DNA of 64,000 bases, taken from assembly GCF_019097595.1 (NCBI RefSeq), contig NC_080710.1:4326780-4390779 (forward strand), given 5' to 3'. Shown one piece after another: positions 1-37,700 of the stretch. Made by a program: the position numbers and the translations under genes. A model generated the notes under the pieces. That model did not search any database, was not told the DNA's origin, and saw nothing but the letters and a program-made list of their open reading frames with translations. Source of the DNA: Hemibagrus wyckioides. Lineage: Eukaryota; Chordata; Actinopteri; Siluriformes; Bagridae. Within the stretch, counting starts at the first letter, position 1; every line of letters begins with the position of its first letter.

Positions 1-1281
1 GTGTGCTTAACAAGCTAAAAAGTTTTTATTATTTCATGTATAATTGTCCACCAGCACATCAACTTCTAAACAGCGCATACACGAGGTCGCTGAGGCGCAG
101 AGTGACTTCACAGGAACCTCAGAAACCGTTCTAGCACAAATACACAGAGATGCTTTCTAAATATTTAACATATCGTTTCTTCAAGCTGCAGTAGTCCGAA
201 TTCAGGAAAATAAATAAATAAATAAAAGTAAATTAAAGCTCAGACGCGTTCAGGACTGACAAAAAGGGCAAAAGATGGAAAACGAGTGGACACATTAAAT
301 TGCTATGCAATTGAACTCTTCTCGGCCTGCGTCACCTAAACGGCGTTATGATGATTATTATTATTGGCCGTCCTCGTTTTTTTTTTTTTTTTAGTTTGTT
401 TTTTTGTAGCATCTTTATCTCGAGTGTGTGTGTGTGCGTGTATGCGGGAGCGTTCGAACACGCACGTGAATCTGGTGTCTGTTTAACAAATGACGTGAGT
501 TAGATCAATTCTCTAATAAAACAAGTATTCAAAAAAATAAAAAGATTGGTAAACGTTCAGAGCTTTATATATGTCGTGACTCTTTTTTTTTGGCGATTTC
601 TAGCTCCAGACGTCCTTTACGTATTCTCAGATGATTGGGTCACTGAATTAATCCACCGTTTCTAGTTACTGCTCACTTTTAGGACATCAGAAAACAAAAA
701 AAAAGTCCATTTCACTTTTCCTTTCTTATTTTAGAAAGGGAAAGAAGTAAAATAAATAAGCGAAAAATCCACAGAAGGCTAAAACGACTACGTCCAGTCT
801 CGGTCTTTTTCTTTTCTTTTTTTTTTTTCCTTCTCCTTTTCCAGCACATGGACTGAAAGTGCAGCTGATTTGTGAATTTTTTTTTTTTCTCCGAAAATAA
901 CTGATGTATAAATTAATTTCATGGCCTTTAGTGGGGCTGAGAGTGGAGAAAAAAAAAAAAAAAAAAATGTACAATTTCAATAAAATACTTTTATGAACCA
1001 GACTCCTGCGTTCTGTCTTGAACACACGTGTATTGAGATTAAATGATGTTTTAATTTAAAGCTATTTAAGGGTGCGGAGTGGGAGTCGAGGGCAGACAAG
1101 GATGCTTTTTGGACACATTTTAAATCACATTTATTTAAAAAAAAAAAAAAAAAAAATCAATCAGTGACGTAAAGGAACTTAAACGGTAAAAAGAAACTAA
1201 TATACAGTGAGAAACCCTTTACACACACATGCAGGAAGTCTTTATCCAAAATGTGTGTCTGTGTGTGCGTGTCTTTCACTC
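1..1281 (-). other. PRPF31 3' UTR and downstream flank
   Basis: No credible coding exon is seen. The stretch is A/T rich, with long poly-T and poly-A runs (near 379-392, 819-828, 949-966, 1138-1156) and a short GT run near 425. Candidate minus-strand poly(A) signals, which read TTTATT on the plus strand, lie near 25-30 and 1130-1135, so the PRPF31 transcript probably ends at one of these. I cannot tell which from sequence alone. Confidence 0.45.
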
Positions 1282-7853
<6,572 letters not shown>

Positions 7854-8400
7854 CTGCGTAAATAAACGGGGAAATGTGTGTTACACTGTGAAGTCTTCAC
7901 ACTGCGACCTCAGGGGCAGCAATATCGGGACAAAAATGATCAATGTGACGTATTTTACATCGAGTACATCTTACTTTTATCTAGTTACATCTAAACAAAA
8001 GACTTGATGTAAACGAAGTTGTTTGGTTACGTTAGCTTGAACTAATCAGCTAAGGCAGCCGGCTAGCTAAGTAGTTAGCTTTGCTGGAAGGAAAAAACGA
8101 GTATTATTTTAATAATTAATAAGTTAATTCTGTTAAACTTACCGCGTCAGGGTGTCTCTAGTGTCTGAAATATATGCAAAAGAGTCCAAAAAATATATAT
8201 CAAAATCCTTAAATGAGAAAAATCAGCAACAACTCATTCGCATACAAACGTTTTAACAGCGCTGCACCGGGTCGCACAGGAAAATGCGTCACTTATAAGC
8301 GCAGGAAATCGAACAGTCTTCTGGGAAATGTAGTTTATAACCAAAATGTGCACGCTACATTTTAAACCAGACAAATAAAACGCAAATTTAATATTAATAT
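7854..8400 (-). promoter_or_regulatory. PRPF31 first exon and promoter region
   Basis: A donor GCG|GTAAGT at 8143 marks the end of a non-coding first exon, and the next exon starts at the ATG (7853). Upstream near 8321-8335 is CTGGGAAATGTAGTTTATA, whose reverse complement resembles the Staf/ZNF143 element ACTACANNTCCCAG. The exact start of transcription cannot be read from sequence. Confidence 0.5.
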
Positions 8401-8404
8401 TTTT

Positions 8405-8716
8405 TTATTTCATTGTCTGTACCGCTTATCCGATCTATACTCGGGTCACAGGGAGCCTGTGCCTATCTCAGGCATCATCGGGCATCAAGGTAGGACACAC
8501 CCTGGACGGAGTGCCAAACCGTCACAGGGCGCGCGCACACACACATTACGGGCAATTTAGAGACTCCAATCAACCTAGTAGCATATATTTGGACTGTGGG
8601 AGGAAACCCACCAAGCACAGGGAGAACATGCAAACTCCACACACACAGTGAACGAGACTCGAACCCAGGACGTGTGAAGCGAGCGTGCTAACCATTAAAC
8701 CACTGTGCCACCTAAT
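8405..8716 (-). mobile_element. tRNA-derived SINE (family 1)
   Basis: On the minus strand it begins GGTGGCACAGTGG, whose TGGCACAGTGG matches the pol III A box TRGCNNAGYGG exactly. This is followed by GGTTCGAGTCT, one base from the B box. The body contains the conserved fish segments TTTGGACTGTGGGAGGAAAC and GGGCAATTTAGA. Copies of the same family lie at 25735-26040 and 52375-52712. It is not a functional tRNA gene. Confidence 0.8.
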
Positions 8717-8719
8717 AAT

Positions 8720-10095
8720 AATAATATGTGAAAACAAACAAACAAACAAACTCCAACACACCTGTTTTATAAGCCAATACAATTTATTTTCATCAAACAG
8801 TTCGTTAAATGTTTCACAGTTTCCTTCCCCCCCCTCCTTAAGAAACCTCGCAATGATACAGCTGCTGAAATCCACTTTTACAAATGAGCTGGTTTTACTG
8901 GGTCTCTGACACTGGTTAATCAAATTAAACATGAATCGGACGTGCTTTCGGACGTTGTTGTTTTTTTTTTCGTTTTGTTTTTTTTTCTTTTGAAATTGCT
9001 ATCGAACGTAAATAACGGAAGGAGCGTGTGTCGAAACACTCCAAAGTAACGTATACGGAGAGACACGCTAGAGGGACAAAAAATTCGGTACAGACTAACA
9101 TCTAGGTAAATATGTGTGTAGGTAAATAATGTCAGATATTGCAAAGCTTATGGAGGCGGAATAACTGGGGGTTCTGACGCCATGTAGCACCTGATAGTTA
9201 AAATAATGCATAACATCCAAGACAAAGTAAATGTGCAAGTCAGGGTCAGGGTGGATGAAGAGTTGGTTAAATAAATAAATAAACATTCTGCAATTAAAAA
9301 CACGGTATAAAACAGAACCGTTGGTAGCAGTACATTTTTTTTCTTCTTCTTCTTCTTCTCGCGTGCAGTCTAAGAATAAAGGAGAAATAAATCCTAAAAT
9401 GAGTTTGTACACCAAGTTATTCATTTGTACAAAGACTAAAAGAGCACTGAACTGTTAACATACACGGACGTCGGGTTCGCCTCGACTGCAACGAGAACAA
9501 ATTTACACTTAGTGTCGGGCGTGTGCCGAGGATCAGGACTGCGACAAAACCGTTTAGTTTCAGTAAAACACCGCTGCCACTTCATTTCTAGTCACGCGCT
9601 AATTGTGGAGTGAACATCAGCAGGCAGCAGCACAGCCTTTTACACACTGATCGGTGTAGTTAACGTGGGAACTCAGGTTTTTGTATCTGATTTAAAAATC
9701 TATTATGTTTCACAGTCTCTCCTCTACCTTTCAGCTGTCTCTCCGTGATACTACCGCAACCTGTCCGCTCAGCACACGCCTAACACTTCTACTGAAGCTC
9801 ACAGACAGACAGGTACTGGTCGAAGAAAAAGTGCTGCTTCCCCTTTTCTGAATACAGAATACAAATTTACTTTAAAGAAGCCATGAAAATAGAGCGGTGA
9901 AGCTGGTACGACCGGAACGAGACTCCTATTGCATAGCCGTGAACTCTGTTTCAGATTAGACAAGTTCCTGAATTTTTTATTTTTATTTTTATTTTCTTTC
10001 TCCAGCCTCGAGAAAAAAAAAAACAGGAGTCTGAATTTAAAAAAATAACCTCTGGGTGGAGCGTCACTCCAGAGCGCTACATATTTCCTTAGGGC

Positions 10096-10126
<31 letters not shown>

Positions 10127-10150
10127 TGTGTGTGTGTACATCAAAGCGTG
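8720..10150 (-). other. Probable LMTK3 3' UTR
   Basis: This is unique A/T-rich sequence directly after the LMTK3 stop codon, with no coding exon recognised on either strand. A candidate minus-strand poly(A) signal (TTTATT on plus) lies at about 8783-8788. There is a GC/GT run at about 10094-10138, just downstream of the stop codon. This assignment is an inference from position. Confidence 0.5.
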
Positions 10151-27004
<16,854 letters not shown>

Positions 27005-27845
27005 AGCGGCGATGGCGGCAGCATCCGAGCGGCGACTGGGCTGCCCCTTTTACCCCCCTCTTCTTTCTTCTTCTCGTCTCCTCTTGGCGTGTTGTTTGTC
27101 TTTTCCTCCGTGAGTAAGAGAGATTTTTCTCTTTCTTTCTTTCTTTCTTTCTTTCTTTTGTGTTCCTCTCAATCTAACGACAACACCGTCCTCAGCATCA
27201 CCATGTCCGCCTTCATCTTTAATTATCTCATTTTAAATACACACACACACACACACAATTAAATAATAATAATAACAGAAATAATAAAGCTCCGGTGGGT
27301 TTCTGCTCTCGGTATCCTTCTTTCTAACACATTAAAACCGGTTTAATGTTTCGGCGTCTGTTTTTTTTTTTTTTTTAACAGCGTCTGTTATTTTCCGTTA
27401 TTCGCCGCCTGTCTAGAGTGGTGTGCGCGCGCGCGCGCGAGACGTTCTTCGGGGTCGCGTCTTGTCGCGTGCGTGCGTGCGTGTCTGCGTAAGTGCGTAA
27501 AAAAAACCCTCTGGTATTCATTACATTATTATTATTTTTGTACGTAACAAAATATAATGGTTTGTTATTTTTAAAATAGAATAAAGGAGCTGAACAACGA
27601 CGCCTTTGTCTGTAATACTCCTGATAAGGCAATAAATGTGTTGTTTTAGGGGGCAAAAGAAAAAACAAAAGCGCGTGACCTTCTTTTAAACAACGGCGCG
27701 TGCTCACGGTAGTGATCCACTCACCAGGTCGTTTCCAAATCATTAACCTATGTCCATAAAACCACTGATATTAATCTGATATTTTACAGAACCTTCTTCA
27801 AAACATGATGTAGACAACCAAACAGACAACATAAATAACAACATA
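27005..27845 (-). promoter_or_regulatory. LMTK3 5' UTR and promoter region
   Basis: Upstream of the LMTK3 ATG the sequence is locally CpG-rich (GGCGGCAGCATCCGAGCGGC at about 27014) with a CT-rich tract, (TTTC)n near 27135, (CA)n near 27238 and a GCGCGC run at 27425-27440. No TATA box could be placed with confidence. Confidence 0.45.
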
Positions 27846-28740
<895 letters not shown>

Positions 28741-29132
28741 TATATATACACCAGTGTTATCTTTGGGGATTCTAATTCCTAAATAAAACAGATAATGCCA
28801 TGACTTTAACTGCATTCATTATTTTGTAGGAAGCTGAAATTTTATTTTGGTACTGTATCAACACTCAATAAGGACATAATATCAGTAATGATCTTTACAG
28901 AGATTTTATATACCTGCTCATATAAACACACTGAGATACAGGGGCATGGATGCAGTGTGTGTGTATGTGTGTGTATGTGGGTTAAATTATACCATGTGCA
29001 ACATGTGTGTTCATGTGTCACTGTGATCGCCTGTGGATGGAAATGCACTTATTTTGATGACATCATCACATCAGTGATGTCACACTGTGTTGAAATGAAG
29101 GCAGAGCTTCAGTCTGAATGAAACAGTAGAGT
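28741..29132 (-). other. LENG1 3' UTR and downstream flank
   Basis: No coding exon is seen. A candidate minus-strand poly(A) signal (TTTATT on plus) lies at 28841-28846, and a GT run at about 28957-28980. The sequence otherwise looks unique. Confidence 0.5.
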
Positions 29133-29708
29133 CTAGGAGTTGGAATGCAGGAATTCCTGTACGATGTCTCTGTCTCTTCTCCGCCGCTTGCGTGCCAGTT
29201 CAGGAAAGAAAGCACTGTTGTATGCTCTTTCTCTCTCCTCAGGTTCCTTCTGTCCATCCTTGGCTCCTCCCACTCCGTTCCTCTGGTCCAGCAGGGCCTG
29301 AGCACGCCTCCTCTCCTCCGCTTCCCTCCTCAGTCGCTCTGCCCGCAGTTCCTCTCTCGAGCTGAACAGCGGACAACAGATTCATTTATTTTTTGCTCAG
29401 GGCTCAAATGGCAACACTTCACTTTTTCTTCTGCTTTTGTCTATCTGTGTGTGTGTTTGATTGTGTGTGTCTCTCGTTCATCTGTCTATCTTTTTATCCA
29501 AACATTCATCCGTCTGTTTGTCTATTTATCTATCCATCCATCCATCCTCCTATATATCTATATACCCATCTGTCCATATGTGTCTATTATCTATCCATCA
29601 TTAGCTATCTATCTATCTGTCCACTCATATATATGCCCGCCTGTTTGTCTATCCGCCTGTCTGTCTGTCTCTCTATCTGAATATCTATCCACCTGTCTGT
29701 CTATCTAC

Positions 29709-29742
<34 letters not shown>

Positions 29743-29783
29743 GAATATATATATCCAAATATCTGTCTATCTATTTATCTGAA

Positions 29784-29823
<40 letters not shown>

Positions 29824-31694
29824 CATCCATCCATCCATCCATCCATCCAGCCATCCACTATGTGTCGTCTATCCATTCACCTGTCTGTTAATGTATGAAT
29901 GAATGAATCAATCAACTATATATCCACCTGTCATCTATCTGTCTACCTCTCTATCATCCATCCAACTGCCTGTCCGGTCCATCCTTCTATCTGTCTGTCC
30001 ATTCATCCGGTCTGTTAAAGGAATACTCTGATACTGAAACACTAGAGGAGTCTCCTCACCTCGCTGCACCCGTCTTCTCCCCTTTATCTCTCTTCTCCTT
30101 CTTCTTGTGCTTCTTCTCCTTCCTGTCTTTCACCGCCAGAGCTTTCTTGATGTCCTTCATAGGGTCCAGATTGTCCTACACAGCCGTGAGAAAAGACAGA
30201 CTTCCCACTTACACAGCATGCTTACAGGAAACACTGTCAATATTACATATTATTATTATTATTAGGATTCACAGTACCTTTAACTTCTTGTCTTTCTTCT
30301 CTCTCTCCTCCTCACTGATTCTTTTCCTTTTGCCCTTGTCTTGTCTCTCTCGCTCCTTCTGTCTCTCTTTGTCTCTCTCTCTCTCCTTCAGATACCAGGG
30401 TGTGGCGTCTGTGCCAGGGGTGGGGCCAAGAGACACCAACAGACCAATCGCACGCTCCTGTTTCTCCTAATCAACAAGCGAAAGACGAGGAGTTAATCAG
30501 CCTCAAGATAGTGTGTGTGTGTGTGTGTTGTTGTTTAATAGGCAGGACATGCGCAAAGATCCTAATTATCAGTGCAATCTGATTCAAATGTGCTTATTGT
30601 GTCATTTCATGGGTCATTAAACAAATTATTCACCTCTTTTAATTAGACAGACGTTCAACTCAGCGCCGTTCTAATCGAAATTCAAGCTTTTATTCAGCAT
30701 TATTAATGGATTTCTATGCTGCGTGACTCAACTACTACACATCGATTTAGGGGACTCAACCGAAGGGAAGTGCACTAGATGCTGGGGCACAGTTACTGGC
30801 TCTAAACTGTGTCTACATCACTCCATTTCCTCACTGTAGCTCATTCTTATCACTTTGTAGAAGAAAATTATAGCTATACCGTATGCATTAAAGCAGTGTA
30901 GTGGGTGTAATGGAGTCGTGGGTTATGTTCGTCTCACGCACTTTTTCCTCTTTCTTCTCACGGAGGTACTCAGTGTTGCCCTTCTTCTCTGATGAGTCCT
31001 CCAGAGGAAACAGGTTGAGATGCTCGGACGCGCCAGTCTCTCCGCTCGTCTCTACCTCGTCCCTCGGTCCTGCTGTGTGCTCGAGCGCCGCACGGGATTT
31101 CCTCCGCAGATACTCTGTCCGAGCCTTTAGGGAAAACACGGAAAGGAAAAAATAGACAATAAAACACACAGCATCAGAATAATAATAAAATAAAATATAA
31201 TAATATAATATAATAAAATATAATAATAAAAATAATAATAAGACAACGACTTGATAATGATGTTTGATAAACATTTTTACGCTTAGATGGACTTTATTTC
31301 ACACTTAAAAATTACATAAACATTTTCACATCTACATAATACTATTTAATAAAAATGTAAACAAAAATCTTCTAAAACAACAACTGAATTAACATATATA
31401 ACATAAAAAGTCAGTATATAAAATATTAAGTGTTATGTTAAAATTATAAATGTTTTTCTACTACAAAATTAGTAGTAAATAAATAAATAATAATAAATAA
31501 ATAAAATATATGTGTTATATCTGAATGACATTCTAGCGAGGTGATGCGGTTGCTATGGTTACCTCTTGCTCCGCGCGCTCTGCGCGCCGCCGCACCTCGT
31601 CCTCCTCCTCGGCCGCGCGCTGTTCGTCTCGACGCACGCGCGCGATGTTGTCCTTATTGCGGACGTGCCAACTCTTTTTCGGCAAAATATTCAT
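29133..31694 (-). CDS. leng1: LENG1, leukocyte receptor cluster member 1 homologue
   Basis: A small, highly charged, probably nuclear protein of unclear biochemical function. Exons (minus): 31563-31694, 30942-31124, 30278-30466, 30060-30175, 29133-29361; 849 nt, 282 residues against about 264 in human. The start [20 protein letters not shown] is almost identical to vertebrate LENG1. Then come [33 protein letters not shown], a Trp-Tyr box (DATPWYLKE) and Lys/Glu-rich helices. The C-terminal [20 protein letters not shown] is followed by [20 protein letters not shown]. It sits directly downstream of LMTK3 and upstream of TMC4 in the same direction; in human it is also next to TMC4. Intron 4 holds an ATCT/ATCC array. 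For exon 2, the donor AAA|GTGCGT was chosen over C|GTGAGA because only it keeps the reading frame. Confidence 0.93.
29440..30015 (+). repeat. ATCT/ATCC/GTCT microsatellite cluster in LENG1 intron 4
   Basis: Mixed TATC, ATCC and CTGT tetranucleotide runs, purest at about 29704-29740 and 29785-29850. The YLSI-type open frames across it are artefacts. Confidence 0.9.
30558..30905 (+). repeat. Dispersed repeat copy 1 (empty site)
   Basis: Shares TGTGTCATTTCATGGGTCAT and TTAAACAAAT, CATTATTAATGGATTTC, CTTTGTAGAAGAA and ATACCGTATGCATTA with 32932-33515. The family is not recognised. It lies in LENG1 intron 2 and lacks the GATA insertion carried by the other copy. Confidence 0.75.
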
Positions 31695-32479
31695 TTTTTA
31701 AAGAAAGATAAATCTTTGATATAGAAAAACAAATAAAATACAAGAACAGGAAGCCGAATATACGCGCTTTAATTCGGGAAAGGCAAGCCGAAAGAGGCTA
31801 ATCTAAAACGGTAATCGGCTAAATAGCTAGCTATGTCGCTAGCTGACGTTAGCTAGCGTCGAAAACTGCATTCGAATTTCGTCGCCCGGATTAATCTGAA
31901 GTCTGTTTTGAAGAAGTTTTCTGTGAATAAATGATTTCCCCAAAAAATAGCTTACCCATGTGAATATATTAAATAATAATAATAATAAACAATCAAGTCT
32001 TCCGAAACAAGCGACAAGTAAACAACGGAAGTAGCCGTGCGTGACGTGGCAACGTCATCACGTAAACATTTACGCAGGGCGAAGTGGAAAGACCAGTGAT
32101 AACCACAAGGTGGCGCCCAAGATCAGCCCGCGAGTTTCCTTTGCACGGATGATTCAAACAAATAATATTCCAAAAAAAATGACTGCAACTAACTTCATAG
32201 AATATATATATATATATATATTTTTTTTTTACATTATATTACAGCACATGGTATAACAAGCCCTCCCTTAGAGTAGCAGTGTAGTTATGGAATATCACAC
32301 AGAAGTCACAAATATTTCCATTTGTGGCGTATCCTACTTCACATACAAACTTTATATTCATAGTAAATTTTGTCAGCGAGGCATGAAGCAAAGTAAACAC
32401 ATTCATGTGAAGGGGAAACAATAAGAATGTCTTTTATGACTCCATTTTGAATCACCGTCATTAAGTTATGATATGGACG
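31695..32479 (-). promoter_or_regulatory. LENG1 promoter region and TMC4 3' flank
   Basis: No gene is seen. The sequence upstream of the LENG1 ATG contains AGCTAGCTATGTCGCTAGCT and a CpG-containing stretch. The TMC4 3' UTR should end inside the right part, but no clear AATAAA on the minus strand was fixed. Confidence 0.35.
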
Positions 32480-33159
32480 TCAAGTGTCACGAGTGTCATA
32501 AAAGCCACCATTCCTAAAATCCCTAGCTGACATCGCCGGTTCTTCATCTGGCTCGAATGCAGGATTGTAGTTTTCTCCCCATCTTGGCACAGGACCACTT
32601 GCTCCTCTTGTTCCGTGTTGTTCGTTTCTAGAAACCTTTGCATTCTGCTCTTTGATCTGTTTAACCAGGAACTGTTTATCTCGTCCCTCCTGTGTGGATA
32701 GAGAGAAAGTGTGTGAGAAAGCAGACAGGATTTATATGTTATGACCGAACATTTACACACAACGTATATACAGCCAGTCAGTGACAGGCAGCAGAAGGCA
32801 CTCACCAGTTTGTGTTGTTTCTTCAGCAGATTAATGGTTTTCCCGTAAACCGATGCCAATGCAGCTACGTAACACATCAGCACACTGCAGAAGAGCACAG
32901 GGCGTAGTTTACATATACAGTGTATGGATAAGCTCCTAATTATCAGTGCAGTCTGATTCATATGTTCTTATTGTGTCATTTCATGGGTCATTAAACAAAT
33001 TTCTCACCTCTTAATTAGAAATTTAACTCAGCTCTGTTAGGCTTTCATTCTGCATTATTAATGGATTTCCCTCCTGAGTGACTGTCTATTTAAGTGCATC
33101 TAGTGCACTTCCTCTATTCCGATGCTGGGGTACAAATATCTTTGTAGAAGAAGATTTGA

Positions 33160-33247
<88 letters not shown>

Positions 33248-33267
33248 ATTAATGATTTATGATGACT

Positions 33268-33344
<77 letters not shown>

Positions 33345-33364
33345 ATTAATGATTTATGATGACT

Positions 33365-33448
<84 letters not shown>

Positions 33449-33960
33449 CTTTATTCATCCCAAAGGGAAATTTACATATGATAATACCGTATACATTACA
33501 GTAGTGTAGAGGGTGCCATTATTTTGTGTGTGTGATTTATGTTGGTTCTCTTTGGATGGAAAACCATCTATGTTGGTCTTCTCACACAGATACTCATCGT
33601 TTCTGATCGTTTCTATCCTCACAACTAATTCGGAGGGTCTTGCATGGAGAATGGTCCACACATCAACAAATGGAAAAAAGTGTGATGTGTGGTATTTTTG
33701 TGGAATAAAAGGAATAAAACTCTTCAGACAGACAGATGACTAACCACGATAAGATGAAGAGCGGGATGGAGAAAGCCTGTGAGCCGATATACAGCAGAAA
33801 CTCCTGTGTGGTGTTGGACAGTGAATGGAAGGAACCTGGAACGACATCCCACATGGAGGAGGAGAAACGGAACGGACCGCAGCCGTAGGACGGATGAATA
33901 CTGCAGAGAAGAAAACAATAAAAAAAAATTTTTTAAAAATTACCTAGATTTCTATTAAAA

Positions 33961-34000
<40 letters not shown>

Positions 34001-34677
34001 ACTCACTTAGCTATGCTGTAAATGAGCACCACACTGGATAGCACCCAACCGAACAGAAGAACCAGGAAGATGAAGAAGTTGGAGCTGGTGGAGCGAAATG
34101 TCCTCACCGCCGGACGACAGTTCTGGAATAGAGTGACCTGGAGGGGAAAACGAGGGAGCCAAGCACACAGATAGATACATAGATAGTATCTAATATAGAT
34201 AATATATATGGCTGAAATAACAATAAAAGCCGTCATGAATCTTGACTACTATTAATACTATTAATAAGGATACCTTTTTGCAGTAGAATATGATGAAGAA
34301 CTTGATGGTGTTGATGAGCGGCAGCATGGGACAGAACAGAGCACCGCTCCACACCACTGTCTGAGCGTAAACGAGCGCCAAGACGTTCGAAGCAACAACG
34401 AACTCCTGACGACCCACCCACTGAGCAAGCTTACACGAGCAGTGATCCACGACCAGCCTATAACACACACACACACACACACAACTAAATCCTCTGTTCA
34501 CTTCATAATATATATATTTCGAGTTGTTATAACTGATAGACAGATACAGAGAAAGGAATAAAAGAAACAGAGAGACTAACCTGCGAGGAAACTCCACCAG
34601 GACCATCACCGCAATTGTAATGAGAAAGTCAAACAGCGTCAGCTTGTACATTTCCTGTCCAACACGGGTCTCCCAGC

Positions 34678-34712
<35 letters not shown>

Positions 34713-37700
34713 GAAGAAAATAAGGAAAATGTGTCACACTGCAACGTTGGATGTTATTACTAGCTAAAGTCACTACAGGATGTTATTACTAGCTAAAGTC
34801 ACTACAGGATGTTATTACTAGCTAAATTTAATACAGGATGTTATTACTAGCTAAAGTCACTACAGGATGTTATTACTAGCTAAATTTAATACAGGATGTT
34901 ATTACTAGCTAAAGTCACTACAGGATGTTATTACTAGCTAAAGTCACTACAGGATGTTATTACTAGCTAAAGTCACTACAGGATGTTATTACTAGCTAAA
35001 GTCACTACAGGATGTTATTACTAGCTAAAGTCACTACAGGATGTTATTACTAGCTAAAGTCACTACAGGATGTTATTACTAGCTAAATTTAATACAGGAT
35101 GTTATTACTAGCTAAAGTCACTACAGGATGTTATTACTAGCTAAAGTCACTACAGGATGTTATTACTAGCTAAATTTAATACAGGATGTTATTACTAGCT
35201 AAAGTCACTACAGGATGTTATTACTAGCTAAATTTAATACAGGATGTTATTACTAGCTAAAGTCACTACAGGATGTTATTACTAGCTAAAGTCACTACAG
35301 GATGTTATTACTAGCTAAATTTAATACAGGATGTTATTACTAGCTAAAGTCACTACAGGATGTTATTACTAGCTAAAGTCACTACAGGATGTTATTACTA
35401 GCTAAAGTCACTACAGGATGTTATTACTAGCTAAAGTCACTACAGGATGTTATTACTAGCTAAAGTCACTACAGGATGTTATTACTAGCTAAAGTCACTA
35501 CAGGATGTTATTACTAGCTAAATTTAATACAGGATGTTATTACTAGCTAAAGTCACTACAGGATGTTATTACTAGCTAAAGTCACTACAGGATGTTATTA
35601 CTAGCTAAAGTCACTACAGGATGTTATTACTAGCTAAAGTCACTACAGGATGTTATTACTAGCTAAAGTCACTACAGGATGTTATTACTAGCTAAAGTCA
35701 CTACAGGATGTTATTACTAGCTAAAGTCACTACAGGATGTTATTACTAGCTAAAGTCACTACAGGATGTTATTACTAGCTAAAGTCACTACAGGATGTTA
35801 TTACTAGCTAAATTTAATACAGGATGTTATTACTAGCTAAAGTCACTACAGGATGTTATTACTAGCTAAAGTCACTACAGGATGTTATTACTAGCTAAAG
35901 TCACTACAGGATGTTATTACTAGCTAAAGTCACTACAGGATGTTATTACTAGCTAAAGTCACTACAGGATGTTATTACTAGCTAAATTTAATACAGGATG
36001 TTATTACTAGCTAAAGTCACTACAGGATGTTATTACTAGCTAAAGTCACTACAGGATGTTATTACTAGCTAAATTTAATACAGGATGTTATTACTAGCTA
36101 AAGTCACTACAGGATGTTATTACTAGCTAAAGTCACTACAGGATGTTATTACTAGCTAAAGTCACTACAGGATGTTATTACTAGCTAAATTTAATACAGG
36201 ATGTTATTACTAGCTAAAGTCACTACAGGATGTTATTACTAGCTAAAGTCACTACAGGATGTTATTACTAGCTAAAGTCACTACAGGATGTTATTACTAG
36301 CTAAAGTCACTACAGGATGTTATTACTAGCTAAAGTCACTACAGGATGTTATTACTAGCTAAATTTAATACAGGATGTTATTACTAGCTAAAGTCACTAC
36401 AGGATGTTATTACTAGCTAAAGTCACTACAGGATGTTATTACTAGCTAAAGTCACTACAGGATGTTATTACTAGCTAAAGTCACTACAGGATGTTATTAC
36501 TAGCTAAAGTCACTACAGGATGTTATTACTAGCTAAAGTCACTACAGGATGTTATTACTAGCTAAAGTCACTACAGGATGTTATTACTAGCTAAAGTCAC
36601 TACAGGATGTTATTACTAGCTAAAGTCACTACAGGATGTTATTACTAGCTAAAGTCACTACAGGATGTTATTACTAGCTAAATTTAATACAGGATGTTAT
36701 TACTAGCTAAAGTCACTACAGGATGTTATTACTAGCTAAAGTCACTACAGGATGTTATTACTAGCTAAATTTAATACAGGATGTTATTACTAGCTAAAGT
36801 CACTACAGGATGTTATTACTAGCTAAAGTCACTACAGGATGTTATTACTAGCTAAAGTCACTACAGGATGTTATTACTAGCTAAAGTCACTACAGGATGT
36901 TATTACTAGCTAAAGTCACTACAGGATGTTATTACTAGCTAAAGTCACTACAGGATGTTATTACTAGCTAAAGTCACTACAGGATGTTATTACTAGCTAA
37001 AGTCACTACAGGATGTTATTACTAGCTAAAGTCACTACAGGATGTTATTACTAGCTAAAGTCACTACAGAATGTTATTACTAGCTAGTATAAGTTACACA
37101 TGCTGTTATTATTTACTAAGGTTACCAGAGGATGTTACCAGCTAAACTTTCCACATGAACTAATCACTAGCTAGCTAAAGTTACCACAGGATACTATAAC
37201 TAGCTAAAATTACCACACGATTTTTATTACTAGCTAGCATAAATTACCACATAATGTTAATTGTTTACTATGGTTACCAGAGGGTGCTGTTAGCAGCTAA
37301 AGTTACCACAGGATTTTAAGTTAGAACATTATGTTATTATTAGCTAAAGTCACCACAGCGAGTCGTTACCAGCTAAAGTTATCACAGGATGTTATTAATA
37401 GTTAGCTAACATACTAAAGTTACCACAGGATGTTATTAATAGTTAGCTAACATACTAAAGTTATCACAGGATGTTATTAATAGTTAGCTAACATACTAAA
37501 GTTATCACAGGATGTTATTAATAGTTAGCTAACATACTAAAGTTATCACAGGATGTTATTAATAGTTAGCTAACATACTAAAGTTATCACAGGATGTTAT
37601 TAATAGTTAGCTAACATACTAAAGTTACCACAGGATGTTATTAATAGTTAGCTAACATACTAAAGTTACCACAGGATGTTATTAATAGTTAGCTAACATA

